64,000 bases of DNA from Candidatus Zixiibacteriota bacterium (lineage in GTDB: Bacteria > Zixibacteria > MSB-5A5 > GN15 > FEB-12): the NCBI GenBank assembly GCA_034439475.1, contig JAWXAN010000031.1, forward strand, positions 49,811 through 113,810, read 5' to 3'. This document shows, piece after piece, positions 50,736 through 59,565 of the stretch. Position 1 is the first letter of the stretch, and every line of letters starts with the position of its first letter. The notes under the pieces were generated by a model. That model ran no database searches, was not told the origin of the DNA, and saw nothing but the letters and a program-made list of their open reading frames with translations. The position numbers were made by a program, and so were the translations under genes.

Positions 50736-51774
50736 TATCCCCGGCGACTTTAGTCTCGGGCATCATCCGATACCGGCTGACATCTATCGCCCGCAAAAAG
50801 GCCGCGGCGTCCTCGGGCGCGGTCGGATTTATAAAAAATCCGGATCCCCATTCAAAACCGGCCATCTTCGTCAATTTAGGAATAATTTCAAGATGCCAAT
50901 GGAAATGGTCATGCGACTCTTTGGAGACCGGACGTGTGTGAAGCACATAGTTAAACGGCGGGTTATTGAGGGCAAGATTCAGACGAATCAGGGTGTCTTT
51001 AAGACAGGCCGCAAGTTTTGCGTATTCGAAATCTGACATTTCCAGAAAGCTCGACTGATGTGTTTTGGGTATGATATGGGTTTCAAATGGAAAACGTGAT
51101 GCGAATGGCTCATAGGCGATAAAGGCATCGAAATCGCTTACAATTCTTTCCTGATTTACAATCTCCTGCCTGATGATGTCGCAAAAAATACAGCGTTCCT
51201 TAAAATCAAAATATCGCTTTGCGCCGACTATTTCTTCCATGACCCGCTTTGGCACAATCGGCATGGCAATTAGCTGGCTGTGGGCATGTTCAAGCGATGC
51301 CCCTGCCGCCTCGCCATGGTTTTTGAAAATAAGAATATACTGAAAACGGCTGTCGCGCTCGAGATCGGTCATACGTTCGCGGTATGACCAGAGCACGTCA
51401 TGAATTTCATCGATGGACATATCCATCAGATCACGCCCGTGATCGGCCGTCTCGATAATGACTTCGTGGGCGCCGATTCCATTCATACGGTCATAGATGC
51501 CCTGCGGCTCGCGTGAGAGATTTCCTTCAATTTTGAGCGCTGGATACTTGTTGGGAATGACCCGCAATCTCCAGCCCGGACGGTTCGGCTCGGAGTTAGT
51601 ACGGCGGTAAGCCATGATCTCAGGCGGGGTAGCATGTTCATTCCCCGGGCAAAACGGACACATCTTGGCCTCGTTTGTGCGCACGACTGAAGTAAACGAT
51701 GTCGGCCGTTTCCCCCGCTCAGTAGAGATGATTACCCAGCGGCCAATGATAGGGTCTTTTCTTAACTCAGGCAT
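50728..51774 (-). CDS. galT: Galactose-1-phosphate uridylyltransferase
   Basis: 348 residues of the GalT/HIT superfamily. It swaps UDP between glucose-1-P and galactose-1-P. Evidence: RKDPIIGRWVIISTERGKRPTSF start, CPFCPGNE and CIFCDI zinc motifs, and the catalytic SLEHAHSQLIAMPIVPKR loop with the HxH nucleophile. The second half has HTRPVSKESHDHFHWHLEIIPKLTKMAGFEWGSGF. The classic pathway partners galE/galK are not here; pairing with glgA suggests ADP- or UDP-sugar handling. Confidence 0.93.
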   Translation of the reverse strand: MPELRKDPIIGRWVIISTERGKRPTSFTSVVRTNEAKMCPFCPGNEHATPPEIMAYRRTNSEPNRPGWRLRVIPNKYPALKIEGNLSREPQGIYDRMNGIGAHEVIIETADHGRDLMDMSIDEIHDVLWSYRERMTDLERDSRFQYILIFKNHGEAAGASLEHAHSQLIAMPIVPKRVMEEIVGAKRYFDFKERCIFCDIIRQEIVNQERIVSDFDAFIAYEPFASRFPFETHIIPKTHQSSFLEMSDFEYAKLAACLKDTLIRLNLALNNPPFNYVLHTRPVSKESHDHFHWHLEIIPKLTKMAGFEWGSGFFINPTAPEDAAAFLRAIDVSRYRMMPETKVAGDNV

Positions 51775-51879
51775 CTATTCTCCCATAAAAAAGAAACATA
51801 GGAAAGGGACTCACGCTTGTCAATATACGCCTCAAGCTCAATGCAAAAACTGAAAGAAAAATTCGGGACTATTCGAATA

Positions 51880-53154
51880 TCAAAAATTAATTACACCCAT
51901 GTTGCTATCGGTCTTAGCCGCCAACGCTCTCAAAACAGTCTTCTCTCGTTCGGTGAGGGTCTGATTGCGGCGTTCGGTTGTCCGTTGCGCGGTCTCAACT
52001 GCCTTGTCAACCTCATACTTCTGATAACTGCCGGTGTTGCCCCAACTGAAGGATGGAATTTCCTTGTCGGTTACAAGCGAGCCTCCGAAGATATTACAAC
52101 AGACACCAATGTTTATCCCGGTGTTGAGCAAAGTCCCAATGCCAAATTTGGTGTGATCCCCAATGAATGAGCCAACTTTGATTGACCCACTGTCAACAGA
52201 TTGGCCGTTCACGGTCAGGCGTATAGTTGAATAGTTATTTTTCAAATCCGAGTTGGTTGTCATGGCGCCAAAATTGACCCATGAACCCACATAGCTGTGA
52301 CCAATAAATCCCGCATGATACTTGTTCACATACGACTGAAAAACTGACTCTTCGACTTCCCCACCCACTCGACAGGTGTGACCAATCGATGATGCTGCTA
52401 TTTTTCCGGCCACAATTACGCTGTTTGGCCCTATGGCGCATGGACCATAGATCGCCACCTGTGATTCTATCTTGCAATTTGCGCCAATATAGATTGGCCC
52501 CTTGCTGGCGTCCAGCACTGCCGACGGGAGAACTATTGTTCCTTCTCCGATATATAGTTGGTCGGACTTAAGGATATGGACACCATCGCGCTTGATACTC
52601 TGTGAGGTGGTTGGAAAAGAAGGCCTTAGGACAGCAAAGTCTTCAGTGACTTCGCGCTCAATATCGGCCATTATTTCCCAGGTGTAGTTGTAGAGTGTGG
52701 CGCGGGTGTCGAAATCGACAATATCGTTTCCCTCGCGTTTGCGTTGCGCGGCGTAATCTGACGGTATCGCGAGTTTCGCGATCTTCTCAACTGACTCTCC
52801 CTTGAATAGCGCGGCGACAACCTCACCGTTTTTCTTAAAACAGCAGGATATGCGCGAGCCTCTAATCAGACCGGGAAGGTCGCCGTAGTCGCGGATTCTT
52901 CCATTGAGAAAGAGAACTTCATCCAAATCTCCCCGTTTGATAATATTCACAGGGAAATCCCGATTCTGTTCGGCAGTCAGTGGAGAAATCAGATCACGAG
53001 CCGAAAGGCAGATATGAGCATCAGGGAAATATCTTGTAGCCCTCTGAAACAGAGGTACGATACCGGCCCGAAGGGTATAAACCGGACGAAGGTATGTCAG
53101 TGGGTAAAATTGGGTGTATTTTGAATCTTCAAAAAAACAAATTGTAATCGACAT
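51880..53154 (-). CDS. GlmU-like sugar nucleotidyltransferase/acyltransferase, Bacteroidetes-type
   Basis: 424 residues. The N-terminal half resembles a nucleotidyltransferase of the alternative GlmU group, though without a canonical GxGxRM loop; it opens with ICFFEDSKYTQFYPLTYLRPVYTLRAG. The C-terminal half is a left-handed beta-helix of hexapeptide repeats (IYIGANCKIESQVAIYGPCAIGPNSVIVAGKIAASSIGHTCRVGG) with GFIGHSYVGSWVNFGAMTTNSDLKNNY. Such fusions make UDP-GlcNAc in Bacteroidetes-like phyla, or activate another sugar phosphate. Substrate not certain. Confidence 0.8.
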   Translation of the reverse strand: MSITICFFEDSKYTQFYPLTYLRPVYTLRAGIVPLFQRATRYFPDAHICLSARDLISPLTAEQNRDFPVNIIKRGDLDEVLFLNGRIRDYGDLPGLIRGSRISCCFKKNGEVVAALFKGESVEKIAKLAIPSDYAAQRKREGNDIVDFDTRATLYNYTWEIMADIEREVTEDFAVLRPSFPTTSQSIKRDGVHILKSDQLYIGEGTIVLPSAVLDASKGPIYIGANCKIESQVAIYGPCAIGPNSVIVAGKIAASSIGHTCRVGGEVEESVFQSYVNKYHAGFIGHSYVGSWVNFGAMTTNSDLKNNYSTIRLTVNGQSVDSGSIKVGSFIGDHTKFGIGTLLNTGINIGVCCNIFGGSLVTDKEIPSFSWGNTGSYQKYEVDKAVETAQRTTERRNQTLTEREKTVLRALAAKTDSNMGVINF

Positions 53155-53219
53155 ATTCTTATCCTATCACTCTCCATGATAATATCGGAAATAGATATGA
53201 TATTTTCACTTAGTGAAAT

Positions 53220-53786
53220 CTATCGGGAAATCAGCCATTTCTCGGCGTATTGGTCAGCAGTCTGCTTATCTACCAGATACTCAACCAGCTGGAGGGCAAA
53301 AGGAATCGCCGCTCCGGGTCCCATTCCCGTGATAATATTGTCATCGACAGTCACTATTTCCCCACTGACAATTGCGCCGCTTGCGGCAAGCATGTCGTTA
53401 AATGTCGGATCGCCGCTGGAGCGTTTCCCCTTAAGAATTTTTGCGCCTTCGCCGAGAACATGACTTGGCGCCGCGCAAATAGCCGACACCATTTTGTGCG
53501 CGCTGTGATGGCGATGAACCAGCATCATGACTTTTGGATGTTTGGACAAGGCTTGGGCGTTTACTCTGCCACCCGGGAAAACAATGCCGTCATATATAAA
53601 ATCGAGGTCAATTTCATCGATTGACTTATGAGGCACAATAGTAGTTCCGTACGCACCTTTCGTGGGGCCTTTAACAAGACTCGCGATTGTGACTTCGACT
53701 CCGGCGCGATTTAATATATCAATGGGCGCGACTGCTTCCATATCCTCGAAACCTTCAGCCAAAACAACTAAAACCTTCTTTGACAT
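53220..53786 (-). CDS. DJ-1/PfpI family protein
   Basis: 188 residues. The nucleophile elbow SAICAAPSHVLGE contains Cys104, with the partner Glu17 in AEGFEDMEAVAPIDIL, so the active site of the DJ-1 branch is intact. Members act as protein deglycases, glyoxalases or redox-regulated chaperones; which applies is not decided by sequence. It is transcribed alone or with the GlmU-like gene downstream, 65 bases away. Confidence 0.92.
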   Translation of the reverse strand: MSKKVLVVLAEGFEDMEAVAPIDILNRAGVEVTIASLVKGPTKGAYGTTIVPHKSIDEIDLDFIYDGIVFPGGRVNAQALSKHPKVMMLVHRHHSAHKMVSAICAAPSHVLGEGAKILKGKRSSGDPTFNDMLAASGAIVSGEIVTVDDNIITGMGPGAAIPFALQLVEYLVDKQTADQYAEKWLISR

Positions 53787-53858
53787 CGTTCCTCCTCTGA
53801 ACTTCGCTTTCCATTATACGATACTGCGCTCAAAATGGAAGCGGCATCTTAAGTCCAT

Positions 53859-55058
53859 CTAGTAATCGGCTTTGAGAAATGACCGGAAATTACGCTCGGT
53901 CTCTCTCATATTGTCCGAGCCGAATTTTGCAAGAAATGCCTCGGCACAAACCAAGGATGCGACCGCTTCGCACACAACGCCTAATGCCGGTACCACACAC
54001 GTATCTGTCCGTTCTACCATGGCCTCGGCAGATTTCTTGGTAACGACATCAACCGTCCGCAGCGGCTGAGTGAGCGTCGATATCGGTTTACCAGCTACGC
54101 GAATGACAAGGTCTTCGCCGTTAGTTATTCCGCCTTCAAGGCCACCTGCGTTATTTGTCTTTCGAAAGAAACCTTTTTGGCGCGGATGTTTTTTCAAGTC
54201 ATAATAGATCTGGTCGTGAACCTGAGAACCAGTTCTTTTTGCGGCTTCGAAACCAAGTCCGATTTCCACACCCTTGACGGAGTGGACCGACATAAGCGCC
54301 GATGCAAGCTGGCCGTCGAGCCGATGGTACCATTGTGAAAGCCCACCCAAACCTGCCGGCAGACCGCTGACAATTAACTCCGCCACACCGCCAAGTGAAT
54401 CGGATTTCTTTTTTGCAGTGCGGATTGCTGAAATCATTTTCACGGCGGTAGCTGAATCGACACAGCGAACATCGGATTCCTCGGTGATGCTTCTGAGTTT
54501 CTTCATCGGCGGGAGAACATATCCTTTTGGCAGACTCACCGCGCCGACAGAAACCACATGGGAGAATATATCAATCTCAAAATGCTCAAGCAACTGCCTT
54601 GCCAGTGAACCAACTGCAACTCGAGCCGCAGTCTCCCGCGCCGATGCCCGTTCGAGCACATTTCGTAGATCATGATGATCCCATTTTATTCCGCCCGGCA
54701 GATCGGCATGGCCAGGGCGCGGACGAACTGTATGTTCGACAAGTCTTTTCTGTTTTAGACCAAGGCTCTTCCCTACCGGGGCAAGCGGATCCATTATCTC
54801 AGTCCAATTCACCCAGTCGCCGTTTTTGATTACAAGAGTGATTGGTCCGCCCATTGTCAGACCGCCCCTAACGCCTGAGGCTATTTCGGCTTGGTCATGT
54901 TCGATTTTCATCCGGCCGCCGCGTCCGTAACCCTTTTGGCGGCGGGAGAGCTGGAAATTGAGAGCATCTGGATTTATCGCAAGTCCTGCTGGAAGGCCGT
55001 CAATAATGGCGGTCAACTGCGGACCATGTGATTCGCCCGATGTAAGGTATGTCAGCAT
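53859..55058 (-). CDS. aroC: Chorismate synthase
   Basis: 399 residues. It converts 5-enolpyruvylshikimate-3-phosphate to chorismate with reduced FMN. The three signatures are present: GESHGPQLTAIIDGLPAGL, RRQKGYGRGGRMKIEHDQ with GVRGGLTMGGPITL, and RPGHADLPGGIKWDHHDLRNVLERASARETAARV. The C-terminal RTDTCVVPALGVVCEAV block is also complete. No other aro genes are in the window. Confidence 0.97.
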   Translation of the reverse strand: MLTYLTSGESHGPQLTAIIDGLPAGLAINPDALNFQLSRRQKGYGRGGRMKIEHDQAEIASGVRGGLTMGGPITLVIKNGDWVNWTEIMDPLAPVGKSLGLKQKRLVEHTVRPRPGHADLPGGIKWDHHDLRNVLERASARETAARVAVGSLARQLLEHFEIDIFSHVVSVGAVSLPKGYVLPPMKKLRSITEESDVRCVDSATAVKMISAIRTAKKKSDSLGGVAELIVSGLPAGLGGLSQWYHRLDGQLASALMSVHSVKGVEIGLGFEAAKRTGSQVHDQIYYDLKKHPRQKGFFRKTNNAGGLEGGITNGEDLVIRVAGKPISTLTQPLRTVDVVTKKSAEAMVERTDTCVVPALGVVCEAVASLVCAEAFLAKFGSDNMRETERNFRSFLKADY

Positions 55059-55106
55059 GGGGTTAATGGTAGCGATTCAACGCCCAGAGGTCAATAAGCG
55101 GAATGG

Positions 55107-56435
55107 TCAGGATTTTAAGGATTCAACCTCTTCCGGCATCACGATGCCGGATTCGCTTTTCATCTCAGTCATTCGAGCAACGATTCGGTCATCGATATTC
55201 ATTGCCTGCGAGGCATTGAGGAATTTGATGTTGTCGATCGGCGAAACTTCCTTCATCTCAGCCAGAACCGCGACAATTTTACGGATTGAGTTGTCTATGG
55301 TGTCAAGATTACTATCCAGTCCCGCAAGTATCTCATCTTTGCGTCCTTTTTTGAGCATCATCCGAAGAATCTGGGATCGACCATAAACCGCCATCGCAGC
55401 ATTGTTCTGATAATGCGATAGCGTGGCCATGGCGATGTTTTTTGATTCCAGCATTCCCTTAGCATGTTCTTCGGCCAGAAGCTTTTGACTAAGTTCCTGA
55501 CGCTCTTTAAACAGGTTTTCGACCATAAGGTAAGTTTGCCAAAGCTCGCGGTTCGAACGAACAAGCATCTCTTCGATACTGCCGATGTCAATATCAAGAT
55601 ATTCCGCCACACTCATCGTGCATGTGACAAACGAATTGGAGAGCTCCGTCAGCCGCGCATGAGTAACTCCGATATTATCCCCAAGCCTCTCAATTTTTAA
55701 AGACCGGTTTTCCATATCGGCGACATACCCGCCAATGGAATCATTTGTCATCAAACAGGCCAAAGCGATAAAATTGCTGACCGGGACTTTGTTTGTAAGT
55801 GTCAGCGGCGAATGATGGTCTCGGATCGCGTTGGCGATAAACTCCGGCAAACGCCAGCGTGTGGCAAGGTGATAGCCTACTTCGCAATGGTCTATCCCAA
55901 ATACCTCGACTTCTGCGGCCAGCAGCGATTTTGCCTTCACCTTCTTTTCTATTATTTTCCTGTATTCAGATGGGTAGTGGTGAAGGAAGAAGATAATTCC
56001 CATCTGATGAAGCAATCCCGCAATAAATGCCTCTTCGGGCGCTTTGTACTCAACCTCGCGGGCAATTTTCTCTGAAGCCGCGGCAATCATCAATATATCT
56101 GCAAAAAACGTTTTGGCATTGACACCGGCAACTGCTTCCACCTTTTCTGGTCGAAAAACCGAGGTAGACAGGGCTAAACATTTTACTGTGGTCACCCCGA
56201 GTACCTGCACGGCCTGATTGACGGTTTTAGTTTTACTAAAACGATGATAAAAAGAAGAATTCGAGAGTTTGAGAATGCGCGCAGTCAGTGACGGGTCTTT
56301 GAGAATGATTTTTGCAAGCGAGTCCGCAGTAAAGTTCGGATTGTCAACTTCGCGCAGAATCTCCGACAAAGCCTGCGGTAGCGACAATAGCTCACCGCTG
56401 TTTCTGATTTGACCAATTATAGAAAGTTTGTCCAT
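55107..56435 (-). CDS. HDOD-domain protein with C-terminal kinase-type dimerisation helix
   Basis: 442 residues from ATG 56435 (MDKLSIIGQIRN), which lies in the last of six 14-bp repeats. Residues about 15-215 are an HDOD domain (SLPQALSEILREVDNPN, DPSLTARILKLSNSSFY, FIAGLLHQMGIIFFLHHYP), a signalling module related to HD domains but lacking their metal residues. The C-terminus, after a coiled coil (about 300-335), holds MATLSHYQNNAAMAVYGRSQIL with H341, aligning with the phospho-His helix of kinases (AHDFNNLL...GNAEL), but no ATPase domain follows. It may receive or pass phosphate with the adjacent pseudokinase-receiver protein. Confidence 0.85.
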   Translation of the reverse strand: MDKLSIIGQIRNSGELLSLPQALSEILREVDNPNFTADSLAKIILKDPSLTARILKLSNSSFYHRFSKTKTVNQAVQVLGVTTVKCLALSTSVFRPEKVEAVAGVNAKTFFADILMIAAASEKIAREVEYKAPEEAFIAGLLHQMGIIFFLHHYPSEYRKIIEKKVKAKSLLAAEVEVFGIDHCEVGYHLATRWRLPEFIANAIRDHHSPLTLTNKVPVSNFIALACLMTNDSIGGYVADMENRSLKIERLGDNIGVTHARLTELSNSFVTCTMSVAEYLDIDIGSIEEMLVRSNRELWQTYLMVENLFKERQELSQKLLAEEHAKGMLESKNIAMATLSHYQNNAAMAVYGRSQILRMMLKKGRKDEILAGLDSNLDTIDNSIRKIVAVLAEMKEVSPIDNIKFLNASQAMNIDDRIVARMTEMKSESGIVMPEEVESLKS

Positions 56436-56506
56436 CAAAGTTTGTCCATCAAAGTTTGTCCATCAAAGTTTGTCCATCAAAGTTTGTCCATCAAAGTTTG
56501 TCCATC
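56423..56506. repeat. Six exact 14-bp tandem repeats at the HDOD start
   Basis: AAAGTTTGTCCATC occurs six times with no mismatch (56423, 56437, 56451, 56465, 56479, 56493). On the minus strand each unit is GATGGACAAACTTT, carrying the start codon. The last unit encodes the gene's real start, ATG GAC AAA CTT; the others read MDKL then TGA, with the stop overlapping the next ATG as TGATG. Confidence 0.97.
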
Positions 56507-56583
56507 GCCGCCCTTAGCCTTGTTTAATATATAATCGGCATTTTAGGCCGCTTATTTAGAAGGCAATTCGAGAGGCGAACGGT

Positions 56584-59565
56584 TTATTTTTTGGAGGATT
56601 TTAACAGTAACGATGATTGGACAAGATCAGTCAATTGCTCGATTCGAAAGGGCTTTCTCAGGACATCCTGTATCCCTGCCAACTGAAGCTGGGCGGTATC
56701 CAGTCCTTTTTCCCAACCCGTCACGAGAATTATTGTCGTCTCGGGCTGAAGCTTCTGAAGACGTCGGCCGACTTCAAGTCCAGAAATATCGGGCATGGCC
56801 AGATCAGTAAAGACAATATCATACCGTATTTTTGCGGCCAATCCGAGCCCCTCTTCACCTGAATTTGCCCTATCGACCTGATATCCCATCGACTGGCACA
56901 TGGCGACTATCAGGTCTAATATTAGCGGCTGATCGTCGATTGCGAGAATCCTTACCGATGACTGCCGTGGGATGACAACACTCACAGCGCCTGACGTCCC
57001 TTTTATGGGAAACTTGAAAGAAAGAAATGCCGGTGTCGGCCCGACCTTGTCCGCGGCAATGTAGGCGGTCTCATCGGCGACATCTCTCAGGAATACATCG
57101 GTCGGCCGTTCAGTGAATGCCTGTTTGAGGCTTTGGTAGCTCCCAATATCAGCTATTCTTGGTATGGTCGGAAAGTTTTTGCGATGGCGCGATATGTCAA
57201 GGTAAACGAAACTGTCAACTCTATAGAGCGAAACGGTCATCACATCTTCCTCGGCCGCAAAACCTGTAAAGCGGTTGAGAATATTTTCAAACAGCATACG
57301 TACGGCATTGCTTGAAAATTCTATGAAAGCGTTATCGAAATGCTTGACTGTAATCTCTCGCGGCCTTCCCCCCGCCATATAGAGATCCCCCGAGATGCGG
57401 CACTCTTTGAGAACGCTGTCTATGACGGCATTCAGGGTTTGATCTGGCGATACCGTGACCTTGGAAGCATTATCAGACTGCGAATCTTCCCCCGTGCCGA
57501 TCATCGCCGTGAGCCTTGAGTTTTTAAGATCCGCCGATGCCCTCTCGGCTTCCTCAATTATCTGACGAAGAGATTCCGTTATTGCCGCTGGGAGATTATC
57601 GACTTGCTGAGCAAGTTCTGCTTTGCCAATCACTGCCGCGAAATGATTATTGAGATTGTTGACCAGTGATTCATGAAGCGCAGGTTGTGTGAACGCGTCA
57701 AGCGACGGCTCCTGCTCGAGAGTCTCGCGTACAGCCTGCATTGTCAGCCGCAGCGAATAGAGACCAGAGGCCAAAGTCAGAAGCCGTTCCCATTCGGCGC
57801 GTTCTGCCGGATCGAGATCATACATGTAGACAACAAGCATTCCGACAACTGAGCTCAGCGCAGAAACCGGGACAATTGCCATGTACGATGGGACTCCCCG
57901 TTCTCCATACAATCGTTTTATCGAGCTGCCGTTCACAGCATCGTACTGTTCCGTCTCACGCATCACAGCCGCCTTACTGTTTAAAAAAGATGGCCGCCCG
58001 GTCTGGAGGACCTGGGATAAGCTGCTCTCGCCGGATTTAAATAATATCTCGTTTACGGAGGAGTCATCAAGATTCAGGCCAAAGACGCATTGGCATTCGC
58101 CGTTATTTGCCTCCGATGATAAGAACGAAAGAGCAATCGTTCCCTCGGGCAAAAGAGAGGCCATGTGAGAAAAAAGTCGGCCTGGGTCGGCAGAAAAAGC
58201 CGTGACGGGAAACTCCGGTCCAAGCAACTGTAGAATTTTGTCTATACCCCGACGGTATGCCAGCGTCATCCGGCGGCTTTCCTGTCGGTCGATGGCAAGA
58301 GTCGCTTGACCGGCATACATTTCAAGCGCCTTGAGGTCTGATTCGGTAATTTTGAATGGTGTCGATTCCCGTCTCAGAAGCCATAGATAGCGAGTGTCCT
58401 GAACTGCCAGAGGATATACGAGATTTGAATACAGCAGACGGCTGGTATTGTCCGTTGCCGTACCTTCCTGATTGATTACCAGCGGACGATTTCGGTCGAA
58501 GGCATCGATAAGAGCCGTTTTGAAGCTTTCAGAAAAATCCGTAATCGGCTCGCTTCCGCCAATTATACTTACACTGCCATGCTTGAGCGAGCACAGATAA
58601 ACTGACTGGGACGCCACAACACCGACCATATTTTCGCAGATGGCATTGAGCGGGTCAGTGGCGCCGAGAGCGCGAGTCAGCGCGCTCAGTTTGGACGAAA
58701 GCTCCTGCTTTTCCAAAACCGAAGTCTGTATCTCCTGACGCAGCGAGGCCAATTCTTTACCAAGCCGGGTTGATTTCATTTTTTCCGACAACCAGCCGGC
58801 AACCGGTGTCAGACCAGAAATATCTCCTTCGCCGAAGTGATTTTCTTGCTCTGCCAGAAGCAAAATAACGCCAATCTTTTCGGATCCGGAATAAAGGGGC
58901 AAGGCCAGCGATGAATAGAAGCGCACGAGAAGATGCTCGCCTGATGAGTCGGCAATATCAAACTGTCCACCGATGAGAGCCTCTCCCTCATCCAATGCCT
59001 GCGAAGCAATATTTTCTGCAAGCGGCATGTGCTCCATCAAGGCTGTTTCCTGCTTTGTCAGATGAGCGAACGAAGTCAGCACAAACTCACGTCTGGCGCG
59101 ATTGAGAAGAAAAACCGCCCCGGCAGTCCCTTGGTAGTTGAGTAAGATTTGTTTCAATGTCCGTTGGAGCAGTTCGGTGAAGTGATATGGTTGCCGTGAA
59201 TCAGTCTGTAACTGTGAAAGAAGCCCGACTTTTTCCTCGCGGATTTCGAGTTCTGTCCGCCGGGTCTGCCAGAAGTCCGAATAGAGCGCCAGACCGATCA
59301 CGGCAAGCGAGACTCCAGTAAGAAAGACTATCAACTCAAGAATATCGACAATGGGATAGACCCTCGGGACAAAAAGATCAGTATACTGGACGCTCGATGA
59401 AATAATATTCCAGGCCGCAAGCAGGGAAAGGAGAATACCTCCTGAGAGGAATGAGGTCTTTCCGCCGATATGTTTTGTTGAAAAAAAGCGAAGTCGGTAA
59501 ATGAGAAAAATAAAAGTCGAAATCGTAACGACACATACGACGATGGCAATCGCCCAAGGAGTCAT
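56584..59565 (-). CDS. Membrane GAF-domain pseudokinase with C-terminal receiver domain
   Basis: 993 residues. Three membrane helices (about 5-24, 38-56, 73-95), a coiled coil, then GAF-like domains at about 130-265, 295-425 and 445-605. A DHp-like helix follows: SLVNNLNNHFAAVIGKAELA aligns with GIAHDFNNLLTVILGNAELA, but the phospho-His is Asn636. The ATPase region (about 715-855) lacks the G boxes, so autophosphorylation is unlikely. The receiver domain (about 871-988) is intact: D877/D878, phospho-acceptor D921 in VFTDLAMP, T949, K971. The start overlaps the miaB stop (TAATG). Confidence 0.85.
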   Translation of the reverse strand: MTPWAIAIVVCVVTISTFIFLIYRLRFFSTKHIGGKTSFLSGGILLSLLAAWNIISSSVQYTDLFVPRVYPIVDILELIVFLTGVSLAVIGLALYSDFWQTRRTELEIREEKVGLLSQLQTDSRQPYHFTELLQRTLKQILLNYQGTAGAVFLLNRARREFVLTSFAHLTKQETALMEHMPLAENIASQALDEGEALIGGQFDIADSSGEHLLVRFYSSLALPLYSGSEKIGVILLLAEQENHFGEGDISGLTPVAGWLSEKMKSTRLGKELASLRQEIQTSVLEKQELSSKLSALTRALGATDPLNAICENMVGVVASQSVYLCSLKHGSVSIIGGSEPITDFSESFKTALIDAFDRNRPLVINQEGTATDNTSRLLYSNLVYPLAVQDTRYLWLLRRESTPFKITESDLKALEMYAGQATLAIDRQESRRMTLAYRRGIDKILQLLGPEFPVTAFSADPGRLFSHMASLLPEGTIALSFLSSEANNGECQCVFGLNLDDSSVNEILFKSGESSLSQVLQTGRPSFLNSKAAVMRETEQYDAVNGSSIKRLYGERGVPSYMAIVPVSALSSVVGMLVVYMYDLDPAERAEWERLLTLASGLYSLRLTMQAVRETLEQEPSLDAFTQPALHESLVNNLNNHFAAVIGKAELAQQVDNLPAAITESLRQIIEEAERASADLKNSRLTAMIGTGEDSQSDNASKVTVSPDQTLNAVIDSVLKECRISGDLYMAGGRPREITVKHFDNAFIEFSSNAVRMLFENILNRFTGFAAEEDVMTVSLYRVDSFVYLDISRHRKNFPTIPRIADIGSYQSLKQAFTERPTDVFLRDVADETAYIAADKVGPTPAFLSFKFPIKGTSGAVSVVIPRQSSVRILAIDDQPLILDLIVAMCQSMGYQVDRANSGEEGLGLAAKIRYDIVFTDLAMPDISGLEVGRRLQKLQPETTIILVTGWEKGLDTAQLQLAGIQDVLRKPFRIEQLTDLVQSSLLLKSSKK

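Noticed and set aside
56423..56506. Tandem repeats as a CRISPR array
   Set aside because: The units are adjacent with no spacers and only 14 bases long; they are a tandem repeat, not CRISPR.
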